Source: an uncultured Oscillospiraceae bacterium (lineage in GTDB: Bacteria > Bacillota > Clostridia > Oscillospirales > Acutalibacteraceae). From it: a stretch of DNA of 64,000 bases. The notes under the pieces were generated by a model. It did no database searches. It was not told the origin of the DNA and saw only the letters and a list, made by a program, of their open reading frames with translations. Shown piece after piece: positions 1 through 6,655 of this stretch; within the stretch, counting starts at the first letter, position 1, and each line of letters begins with the position of its first letter. A program made the position numbers and the translations under genes. Location of the stretch: positions 62,001-126,000 of the forward strand of contig URZE01000001.1 of NCBI GenBank assembly GCA_900552265.1. The letters are read 5' to 3'.

Positions 1-1
1 A

Positions 2-265
2 GCTGATTTTTTATCTAAAAAATCCGATTTAATGATTGTTATAGGTGGGAAAAACAGCTCCAACACTCGTAAATTGTATAAAATTTGTAATAATAATACT
101 GAAACAATTTGGGTAGAGAGTGTTTGTAATTTAGTAGGTAAAAATTTTTCAAAATATGAAAAAATTTCTATAGTTGCCGGAGCTTCTACGCCTATGGGAG
201 TAATAAATGAGATATATGAACATATAAAATCAACTGTTGAATCGGTAGATTGTAATCTCAGTTAA
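2..265 (+). CDS. ispH: 4-hydroxy-3-methylbut-2-enyl diphosphate reductase, C-terminal part (partial)
   Basis: The open frame runs in from the left edge, so only about the last 87 residues are present. They carry the IspH signature VIGGKNSSNT near the start and the AGASTP motif near the end. IspH is the last enzyme of the methylerythritol phosphate pathway and reduces HMBPP to IPP and DMAPP with a [4Fe-4S] cluster; the cluster cysteines lie outside or at the edge of this fragment. In many Clostridia IspH is fused to ribosomal protein S1, but here the protein stops right after the reductase domain. A double-glycine-leader peptide gene begins 29 bases downstream. Confidence 0.9.
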   Translation, partial: ADFLSKKSDLMIVIGGKNSSNTRKLYKICNNNTETIWVESVCNLVGKNFSKYEKISIVAGASTPMGVINEIYEHIKSTVESVDCNLS

Positions 266-294
266 CGACAATTTTGGTTAAGGAGTGATAAAAT

Positions 295-618
295 ATGAAA
301 AAAGAAAAATTTGAAAAAATTAACGAAAAAAAATTAGATGATATTTCAGGGGGAGTGGTAGCTCCATTTGACAGAGATATAGCTGCTCTTCATATTTCGG
401 CATATGCAGGTCCAAAACCAATTCGTCCTCGTCCTTGGATAGACGGCCCTGTAATACGCCCTGCTGTACCTACAATCGATGAAAAAATAGCACGTCTTAA
501 AGAATTAAGAGAAAAACTTAAAGAGGCAAATGGAAATCCTTCAACTGAATTATTAAAAGAAATGCTTGACTTAATGAAAGATATTGATGACATTAAGAAA
601 AAATTAGCTGACATTTGA
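295..618 (+). CDS. Double-glycine-leader peptide, candidate RiPP precursor A
   Basis: This encodes 107 residues behind an AAGGAG ribosome site. A charged leader of about 20 residues ends in LDDISGG, a classical double-glycine processing motif. What follows has no cysteine. It starts APFDRDIAALHISAYAG, continues as a proline/arginine-rich stretch (IRPRPWIDGP), and ends in a long amphipathic charged helix rich in Lys, Glu and Leu. The radical SAM/SPASM gene at 1095 is the likely partner. Lack of cysteine argues against sactipeptide chemistry. The F-D-R and W-I-D tripeptides resemble aromatic-X-X motifs crosslinked in cyclophane-type RiPPs, but that is inference. The family was not recognised beyond its leader. 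Confidence 0.72.
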   Translation: MKKEKFEKINEKKLDDISGGVVAPFDRDIAALHISAYAGPKPIRPRPWIDGPVIRPAVPTIDEKIARLKELREKLKEANGNPSTELLKEMLDLMKDIDDIKKKLADI

Positions 619-817
619 AGTAAAGATTTAATAAAAACTACGGTTATCGGATAAAGGAAAAACCTAAAAAACTGTGTAACCACTTTAACAAATAAATTGT
701 ATATGGAAAGTTTTCTAATTAGCCGGTACAATTCCGAAATTGAAAAATAGTAAATCTACTTTTGTGTATTTGGGGTACATCATAATAAATACAGTAGTAG
801 AGAGGGGAAGTAATTCA

Positions 818-1015
818 ATGGAAGAAAAAAATAGATATAAGGGAGTTAAAAAAGTTAGTGAGGATGATTTAGCACACGTTGTCGGTGGTCTTGATATATC
901 TTATGTAAAGAATTTTGTAAAAAATAAAATTTTAGATAAATACCAAAAATTGAATAATGATATTGGTAAAGTAAAAAAGTTTTTTACTGAAAAATCCAAG
1001 GATTCAGATATATAA
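818..1015 (+). CDS. Double-glycine-leader peptide, candidate RiPP precursor B
   Basis: This encodes 65 residues, starting at the ATG preceded by GAGGGGAAG. A longer frame opens at 740 but lacks a ribosome site and places odd hydrophobic residues before the leader, so the 818 start is preferred. The leader ends in LAHVVGG after an acidic SEDD segment, as in class II bacteriocin and RiPP leaders. The remaining 41 residues are lysine-rich, probably helical, and contain no Cys or Trp and three Tyr. It sits between precursor A and the radical SAM gene, with a hairpin terminator just after it, an arrangement common when precursor is made in excess over maturase. Confidence 0.68.
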   Translation: MEEKNRYKGVKKVSEDDLAHVVGGLDISYVKNFVKNKILDKYQKLNNDIGKVKKFFTEKSKDSDI

Positions 1016-1038
1016 CCAAAATAATTTTAAATTTCTTT

Positions 1039-1066
1039 AAGCCTATTTTTAAATGGGCTTTTTAAT
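1039..1066 (+). terminator. Intrinsic terminator or attenuator between precursor B and the maturase
   Basis: An eight-pair stem (AAGCCTAT with ATGGGCTT) with a short AT loop is followed by a T run. It lies between the second peptide and the radical SAM gene on the same strand, so partial read-through would make less maturase than precursor. Confidence 0.6.
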
Positions 1067-1094
1067 TATTTAGTGAAGATAAGGATGGTACATT

Positions 1095-2150
1095 ATGATA
1101 AAAAGTTATCCTAAAATGTGTGTTTGGGAAGTTACCATGGGATGCAATATGAGGTGTAAACATTGTGGTTCCTCATGCGATACCGCTCTTCCTGGTGAGC
1201 TTAACACCGAAGAAGCTCTCAAATTTATAGATATGTGTTCTGATATTGGTATAGAGTGGATTAATTTATCCGGTGGTGAACCACTTACAAGAAAAGATTT
1301 ACCAAAATTAATAGAACACATCTATAGTAAAGACATGGTTTTAAATATATTGACAAACGGATGGCTTATTGATGAAAAAGTTGCAGATTTTTTAAAAAAA
1401 TTTCCATATTTGCAAGTTATAATAAGTTTGGATGGGTTAGAAGAAATTCATGATAAAATACGTAAACCAGGAGTTTTCGAACACGTAAAAAATGCTTTTC
1501 AAATTCTTCATTCCAAAGGTATTTCGACAGGATGCATAACTACAATTACAAACAAAAATATTAATTTATTAAACGATATTAAAAAATTTCTTGTTTCGGA
1601 AAAAGTAAATTTGTGGCAACTTCAGATAGGACTTCCTATGGGAAATCTTCTTCAGCATTGCGATTGGTTAATAAAACCTAATCAAGTAGATGATATAGTG
1701 GATTTTTGCAATAAAACTTCCAAAGAAGGAGAAATATACGTATATCCCGCTGATTGTATAGGATACTACGATAAAAGGTTGGATGAAATATACGAAAAAA
1801 CTTTTGGAAAAAATTTAAAAGTATCATGGAAAGGTTGTAATGCGGGAATTAATGGTTTTGGTATTTTACACAACGGAGATATAGTTGGGTGCACATCCAT
1901 GAGAAATAAAAATTTCATAGAAGGAAACATAAAAGAAAAAAGTCTCAGAGAAATATGGGAAAATCCTAACGGTTTTTCCTGGAGGAGAAATTTTAAAAAA
2001 GAAAGTCTTAAAGGTGACTGTCTTAAATGTAAACACGCTGAAACTTGCTTGGGAGGGTGCGCAAACACCAGACTTTCAATGAATGGTGATATATGTTCGG
2101 AAAATTTATATTGTACTTATAATCTTAAATTGAAATCCAAATTGCTTTGA
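1095..2150 (+). CDS. Radical SAM/SPASM peptide-modifying enzyme
   Basis: This 351-residue protein has the radical SAM motif CNMRCKHC (Cys17, 21, 24) that binds the SAM-cleaving [4Fe-4S] cluster, followed by a GGEPL motif near residue 60. The C-terminal third is a SPASM domain, with cysteines at about 248, 266, 309, 312, 318, 322, 334 and 340 (including CLKC and LGGC) that would hold two auxiliary clusters. SPASM enzymes commonly install crosslinks or epimerise residues in ribosomal peptides. No separate RRE domain is visible nearby. Two double-glycine peptides directly upstream on the same strand are the likely substrates. The exact chemistry cannot be read from the sequence; a non-peptide substrate (anSME or PqqE-like) is less likely given the neighbours. 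Confidence 0.85.
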   Translation: MIKSYPKMCVWEVTMGCNMRCKHCGSSCDTALPGELNTEEALKFIDMCSDIGIEWINLSGGEPLTRKDLPKLIEHIYSKDMVLNILTNGWLIDEKVADFLKKFPYLQVIISLDGLEEIHDKIRKPGVFEHVKNAFQILHSKGISTGCITTITNKNINLLNDIKKFLVSEKVNLWQLQIGLPMGNLLQHCDWLIKPNQVDDIVDFCNKTSKEGEIYVYPADCIGYYDKRLDEIYEKTFGKNLKVSWKGCNAGINGFGILHNGDIVGCTSMRNKNFIEGNIKEKSLREIWENPNGFSWRRNFKKESLKGDCLKCKHAETCLGGCANTRLSMNGDICSENLYCTYNLKLKSKLL

Positions 2151-2276
2151 AATTTATTTTACAAATTTGGTATTTATAAAAAATTCAAAAGTGTATAAAT
2201 TTAAAGTAGTAAAACCAATGAGATTAAAAAATAGATATAAGTGGCACCTTTTATCTAACAAATATAAACTCATAAA

Positions 2277-3476
2277 TTATCTTATTAAATAAAGCTTTTT
2301 TTGCGGAGAGCATAGTGGAATGCCTCCGTTTTTTGTTACTTGAACCATCTCTTCGACAGAACCACCGTTTTCAATTTGAATCCTCGGTTCTATAGTATAT
2401 ACTCCGTTTTCTCTTAAAAAAAGTGAAGAACGTTTATTTCCCTTTGGAGAAATACTTGTTCCGGGACTGTGAGCATCTTCTCCAATAGGATGACCTGTAG
2501 CATGGTTGTAGTTTGGATATCCTTGCTTGAGTACATATTCTCGGACTAATTTATCTATTTCAAATCCTCTTTTAGAAGGTTTAAAATTTTCAATTCCTAA
2601 TTCTATTGATTTTATAAGCGTGTCAAAAATTCTTTTTATATTTTCAGGAGCATCTGATTCACCTTTTTTTAGTGCATAGCCCATTCTTTGGATGTCACTT
2701 GAATATTTTTTACCATTTGATAAAAATATTTTTACTCCGAAATCGAAATATATCGTGTCTCCACGTTTAAACACAGTGTTTCCTGCACAAGAATGTCCTC
2801 CTTTTTGCAGATTTTTTCCTACCAGCACAACCGGACACATTTCTTTTTCCCATGAAAGTTCTTCTTTTACGATTCCGTATTTTTGGAAATACCCGGGTTT
2901 AAACTTAAATATACTATGAACAGTATTTAAAATTTGTTTTTCGGTCATTCCTACTTTTATTCTTCTAAATGAATTGTTCAATATTTCAAGAGCTCTGGAT
3001 GCTGCTATTTTTAAATATTTAATATCTTCATCGGTCTTGGAGTCCATTAAAGCATAGATTATTTCATCAGCCGATTTGAATTCCGGAGAAGCTTTAAAAG
3101 ATTTTTTATAAAATCCTGAAATATTGTCAGTTAAAAATCTGAATGTACCGTAACCAATTACATCGGTTTGAGAATCCATTTTATCGGAATAATTCAAATA
3201 TATATTCTGCGGATATTCTAAAAGTTTAAGGGTATCAAACATTGTTTTTAAAAGAGAATTTTCTCCTGAATACTGTAAAACTGTTCCTTCAAATTTACTT
3301 ACATTGCAAAAATCAAGACTATGAACGATTAAAAAATTTTTATTGTTGCTTAAAATTGCAACAGCGGGTACAATTGTTTTATCACTCACAAATTTAGAAA
3401 AATAAGGATCGCTATTTTCCGAACAATACATAATCCAAACAGAATTTTCTTCAATATAAAAATTATTTCTCAACAA
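2277..3476 (-). CDS. M24 family metallopeptidase (Xaa-Pro aminopeptidase-like)
   Basis: The 399-residue protein has an N-terminal creatinase/prolidase-like domain (about 1-150) and a C-terminal pita-bread catalytic domain. Five likely metal ligands are visible: Asp245 in YFDFG, Asp261, His329 in ATGHPIGEDAH, Glu363 in YTIEPR and a Glu in GGSVEEM (375/376). M24 enzymes of this type release N-terminal residues ahead of proline in the cytoplasm. Translation probably starts at a TTG behind AAAGG. It is transcribed divergently from the ThiT-like gene. A related non-peptidase creatinase fold is possible, but all metal ligands are intact. Confidence 0.85.
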   Translation of the reverse strand: MLRNNFYIEENSVWIMYCSENSDPYFSKFVSDKTIVPAVAILSNNKNFLIVHSLDFCNVSKFEGTVLQYSGENSLLKTMFDTLKLLEYPQNIYLNYSDKMDSQTDVIGYGTFRFLTDNISGFYKKSFKASPEFKSADEIIYALMDSKTDEDIKYLKIAASRALEILNNSFRRIKVGMTEKQILNTVHSIFKFKPGYFQKYGIVKEELSWEKEMCPVVLVGKNLQKGGHSCAGNTVFKRGDTIYFDFGVKIFLSNGKKYSSDIQRMGYALKKGESDAPENIKRIFDTLIKSIELGIENFKPSKRGFEIDKLVREYVLKQGYPNYNHATGHPIGEDAHSPGTSISPKGNKRSSLFLRENGVYTIEPRIQIENGGSVEEMVQVTKNGGIPLCSPQKKLYLIR

Positions 3477-3596
3477 TATAAATCAACCTTTCATGTTAAA
3501 TAAACAGTGGTTTTAATTAAATTATATTACTGTTTTGAATTAATTAAAAGCGAGATGTTTTAAATAAAAAGTTCAAAGATTGCACTTATATCAGAA

Positions 3597-4121
3597 ATGT
3601 CTGCCGTAGTTTCGCTCTGTACGATTTTAAGTTTTATATCCGTACTTAAATTGCCTTTCGGTGGGACAGTAACACTTGGACAATCTGTTCCTTTAATTTT
3701 TTTTTCATTCAAAAATGGAGCAAAGTACGGAGCAGTTGCTGGAATTTTATGCGGTATTATTAAAATAATATTTTCTTTTAATGTCCTTCCTGCAGTTAGC
3801 ATGAGGTTTTTTTTGTCGATGTTTGTTTTGGATTATTTATTACCTTATGCTTTAATTGGAATTTCAAATATTTACACTCGATTTTTTAAACGTAAAGAAT
3901 ACCGTATATTAATTTCTTGCATTATAGCACACATACTTAAGTTTTGTTGCTTTATGATCTCTGGAGCTTTACTCTGGAGTCAATATATACCGTACAATTT
4001 AAATATATGGAAATATTCGTTTATATATAATTTTTCATATATGTTTCCGGAAACGATTATAGCGTGCGTAATTACTTTTTTAATTACGAATTTTATTTCT
4101 CTTAAAAATCACACTTTTTAA
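3597..4121 (+). CDS. thiT: ThiT-like thiamine ECF transporter S-component, start codon uncertain
   Basis: This is a 174-residue integral membrane protein with about six hydrophobic segments. Family hallmarks are KLPFGGTVTLG in the first part, LDYLLPYAL in the middle and KFCCFMISGALLWSQY in the fifth segment. It would capture thiamine and use a shared ECF ATPase/T module encoded elsewhere. The first ATG has no ribosome site and lies inside the conserved first helix. In-frame homologous sequence (IKSSKIALISE) extends upstream to 3564, where it begins with ATA directly after an ATG-TTT-TAA. The gene therefore either starts at a non-standard ATA or has been damaged by a nonsense mutation at codon 3. 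No TPP riboswitch was recognised. Confidence 0.75.
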   Translation: MSAVVSLCTILSFISVLKLPFGGTVTLGQSVPLIFFSFKNGAKYGAVAGILCGIIKIIFSFNVLPAVSMRFFLSMFVLDYLLPYALIGISNIYTRFFKRKEYRILISCIIAHILKFCCFMISGALLWSQYIPYNLNIWKYSFIYNFSYMFPETIIACVITFLITNFISLKNHTF

Positions 4122-4149
4122 GCTTTTTTAATAATATGCAATAAAGGGC

Positions 4150-4722
4150 GTGATATTTTTGGCTATAAAAATTTTTATCGACCAAGGCCATAATCCTCAG
4201 GAAATTAATGCCGGTGCCGAAGGATTTGGTTTGAGAGAACAAGATATTACCTATAATGTGGGAATGTATTTAGCTGATTTTTTGAGAGAGGATTCTCGTT
4301 TCGAAGTAAGAACTTCAAGGACTTCACCTGAACAAATACTTGGAACAAGTAATTCGACTAGTCTTTCAGCAAGAGTTAACGCTGCAAATAATTGGCCGGC
4401 GGATTATTTTATAAGTATACATGTGAATTCCAATACAAATCCAGCTATAAATGGAACTGAAGTTTACGTATATCAAGAGTATACTCAATCTTATTATTTT
4501 GGAGAACACATTTTAAACGCCATTGTCTCTCAAGTAGGAACTAAAGATAATGGATTAAGAATACGTCCGTCACTTTATGTACTAAGAAAAACAAATATGC
4601 CTGCGGTTTTAGTTGAATTGGCATATATTACGAACTATTCCGACTCTCAAAAACTAAGAAATAATCAATATCAATTTGCTTTGGGAATTTATAATGGTAT
4701 GTTAAGTTATTTTGGATTTTAA
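4150..4722 (+). CDS. N-acetylmuramoyl-L-alanine amidase (Amidase_3)
   Basis: This is a stand-alone catalytic domain of about 190 residues. Zinc ligands are His14 in DQGHN, Glu30 and His91 in ISIHVN, and the catalytic Glu156 sits in VLVELAYITN. It would cut the bond between N-acetylmuramic acid and L-alanine in peptidoglycan. There is no clear signal peptide or wall-binding domain, so it may act in the mother cell or spore, or leave by another route; sporulation and germination amidases of this size exist. The start is either GTG at 4150 or, better spaced from AAAGGG, TTG at 4159. A strong terminator follows. Confidence 0.85.
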   Translation: MIFLAIKIFIDQGHNPQEINAGAEGFGLREQDITYNVGMYLADFLREDSRFEVRTSRTSPEQILGTSNSTSLSARVNAANNWPADYFISIHVNSNTNPAINGTEVYVYQEYTQSYYFGEHILNAIVSQVGTKDNGLRIRPSLYVLRKTNMPAVLVELAYITNYSDSQKLRNNQYQFALGIYNGMLSYFGF

Positions 4723-4747
4723 TAAAAGCAATAAAAAAATTAACTCT

Positions 4748-4800
4748 GCAACGTAATATTAATCCGCATAAAATTTGTGGATTTTACGTTGCTATTTTTT
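4748..4800 (+). terminator. Intrinsic terminator after the amidase
   Basis: A nine-pair outer stem (GCAACGTAA with TTACGTTGC) encloses a second small stem (AATCC with GGATT) and is followed by TATTTTTT. Confidence 0.8.
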
Positions 4801-4849
4801 GTATATTATTAAAAAAAATATCCATAATATAATTTGAGGTGAAAATATT

Positions 4850-5008
4850 ATGGAAAACAGAAATAATTTTTTTGAACAATCCAAGGATTATGAGAACAAA
4901 TCATCGCAAAATGCACAAGAGAAACCTATGCCTTTTGAACTGGGCAAAAATAGTTTAGATAGTGCCGTAAAATGTCAAGATATTGAAGGGGCAGGAAAAA
5001 TTAAATAA
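4850..5008 (+). CDS. Small hydrophilic protein of 52 residues, unknown
   Basis: An ATG behind TTTGAGGTG opens 52 codons. The product is very hydrophilic, rich in Asn, Gln, Glu, Lys and Ser, with no membrane segment and one Cys. It is not recognised. Its good ribosome site, its position after a terminator, and a second ribosome-site-led micro-ORF 16 bases downstream support it being real. Small polar proteins of this kind in spore-formers are sometimes spore or stress proteins, but no family signature is visible. Confidence 0.5.
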   Translation: MENRNNFFEQSKDYENKSSQNAQEKPMPFELGKNSLDSAVKCQDIEGAGKIK

Positions 5009-5024
5009 AAAGGAGTTAAAAAAT

Positions 5025-5129
5025 TTGAATATTGAAGATAAAAAACCGGTTCCGGGTGACAGTGGTTCTGAAATGCCGAATGTTAATACCGAGCATAGCC
5101 ACGATACCGAAAAATCTGAAATAAAATAA
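5025..5129 (+). CDS. Micro-ORF of 34 residues, unknown
   Basis: An AAAGGAG site lies nine bases before a TTG that opens 34 codons. The product is acidic and polar, with a PVPGDSGSEMP stretch and a His/Glu/Asp/Ser-rich end. It has no hydrophobic segment and is unlikely to be folded. It forms an apparent two-gene unit with the 52-residue ORF upstream. No homologue is recognised. Confidence 0.42.
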   Translation: MNIEDKKPVPGDSGSEMPNVNTEHSHDTEKSEIK

Positions 5130-5503
5130 TTTTATTGCTTTTTTGTCCCGAGTTTAAAGCACAATACAAGGGTAATTTTTACTTAATGTATAGTGACTAT
5201 TTATTCATCGGGGCATATTTTTTCATATTTTTAATTTATACGACAAATTTTTACATATTTTCTCAATTAAGTACTTTATCATATAGTTGTAAATATTTTT
5301 TCCGTTTTTTCCCCTTTTTTCGAACTTTATTATATTTTTTGTTTAAATTTAAATTTTTAATGTTATTCTTTTTTGATAATGTTACAAATATTTAATTTTT
5401 TAAAAATTACTTATTGATTTTCAATCTGCAAGTAAATATAATTAAAGCACAATGTGATTTAAAATCACATAGCAAAATAAATTATTTAACTGGGATGGTA
5501 TTA
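5130..5503 (+). other. AT-rich intergenic region
   Basis: This 374-base stretch is very T-rich on the plus strand, with long pyrimidine runs. An 86-codon frame (5135-5395) is almost all Phe, Leu, Tyr and Ile, lacks a ribosome site and looks like chance translation of the T-rich DNA. It presumably holds the promoter of the Spo0A-like gene, but no convincing hexamer pair was found. Confidence 0.5.
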
Positions 5504-6253
5504 ATGGATTCAAAAAGCGAAAATTCAAGAGTAAAAGTTTTGGTAATTGATGATGACGCCGATGAAAGAAGAATGATTCTCAATTTCTTATCGGGAGATT
5601 CGGAGATTGAAATATGCACATTTTTAACTAGCGGATTTGATGTTGTATCAGGAATAAAATTTCATAAACCTGATGTAGTTGTAACTGATTTTTTAGCTAA
5701 AGATGTGGATAAAAGTATAGTACTTGATAAAATAAATTCATCATTTTCTGAAACCAACAGACCTAAAGTTATTGTAACTTCTTCATTGGAAAGCGGTAAG
5801 GTTATGGAAAGAGCTTTCAGTTACGGAATAGATTACTATATCAGAAAACCTATAATATTGTCTTTGCTCAAAGATGCAATTCTTTTAATCACTAAGGGCA
5901 AACCTTCATATTCAATAAAAGATACAGTAAAAATAGCAAGAATAAAGAATTTAGTCCGTTCTCTTGGAATGCCTGTAAATATTTTGGGGTATACTTACAT
6001 AGTTGAAGCCATAAAATATATGGTGGATTCAGAAAAAGCTTTGTTCTTAGGTGAAGTTTACAAGATGATAAGCAAAACTCATGAAACATCTGTAGAATGC
6101 GTTGAAGTATCTATAAGAAACGCTATTAAAAAATCTATAAATATAAACAATGATAATTTTAAGAAAATTTTTAAAAACAATAATGCACATCCAAGTAACT
6201 CAGTTTTTATTTCAACGTTGAGAGAATTTATACTTTCAGACGAAGTTATATAA
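5504..6253 (+). CDS. spo0A: Spo0A-like response regulator, divergent
   Basis: The 249-residue protein has a receiver domain (about 9-130) with the acidic pair Asp16/Asp17, phosphoacceptor Asp62 in VVVTDF, Thr92 and Lys115 in IRKP. The C-terminal part (about 150-245) matches the Spo0A effector: LGMPVNILGYTYIVEAIKYM, then an EVSIRNAIKKS helix and a HPSNSVFI segment equivalent to the usual KPTNSEFI. Spo0A controls entry into sporulation and stationary phase. Compared with the Bacillus recognition helix (SRVERAIRHAI), two DNA-contacting arginines appear replaced (Cys199 and Val202). The start at 5504 is chosen because the receiver begins just after it; frames further upstream add a meaningless extension. 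A strong terminator follows. Confidence 0.82.
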   Translation: MDSKSENSRVKVLVIDDDADERRMILNFLSGDSEIEICTFLTSGFDVVSGIKFHKPDVVVTDFLAKDVDKSIVLDKINSSFSETNRPKVIVTSSLESGKVMERAFSYGIDYYIRKPIILSLLKDAILLITKGKPSYSIKDTVKIARIKNLVRSLGMPVNILGYTYIVEAIKYMVDSEKALFLGEVYKMISKTHETSVECVEVSIRNAIKKSININNDNFKKIFKNNNAHPSNSVFISTLREFILSDEVI

Positions 6254-6272
6254 AAATTTCTATAATTTTATT

Positions 6273-6314
6273 ATGGTAGGTACGTTTAATTTATTCTCGT
6301 ATCTACCATTTTTG
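6273..6314 (+). terminator. Intrinsic terminator after the Spo0A-like gene
   Basis: A twelve-pair stem (ATGGTAGGTACG with CGTATCTACCAT, one G-T pair) with a 13-base AT loop is followed by a T run. Confidence 0.85.
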
Positions 6315-6655
6315 CTAAAAAATCACATATTAAAATTTTAAGATCTAAATTATAGCAATTTGTGTTACATTCAAGCGTTAGCAAATGTATCTAAAATATT
6401 ATATCTTCTAATCTTTAACAATATAATCAAACAAAAAATTTAAATAACCGTTTTAAAAAATCACTTAATCAAATTATTTCTAACAACCATCAGTAATCAA
6501 AACAATATATTAAACATTTATAAAATACAGCATACTCTATCAGTTAACGTGTATTATAATAAATTATATGTTTTAAATAATTTTACAAAATAATATATTA
6601 TTTAAATATATAATGTGATATAATTCCCTCATAAGCTGCGCAAGGAGTTGTTGTT
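6315..6655 (+). other. Intergenic region upstream of the phosphatase gene
   Basis: This is AT-rich with no gene or RNA recognised. A TATAAT at 6619-6624, about 30 bases before the start codon, is the likeliest -10 element for the next gene. No good -35 hexamer accompanies it. Confidence 0.4.

Noticed and set aside
390..731. 113-codon minus-strand frame over the first peptide gene
   Set aside because: Antisense to a gene with a clear ribosome site and leader motif; no ribosome site of its own; hydrophobic composition typical of AT-rich antisense.
740..817. N-terminal extension of the second double-glycine peptide from an upstream TTG
   Set aside because: No ribosome site at 740, while the ATG at 818 follows GAGGGGAAG and gives a leader of normal length.
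5135..5395. 86-codon Phe/Tyr/Leu-rich frame
   Set aside because: Explained by the T-rich DNA; no ribosome site and no recognisable membrane-protein pattern beyond composition.
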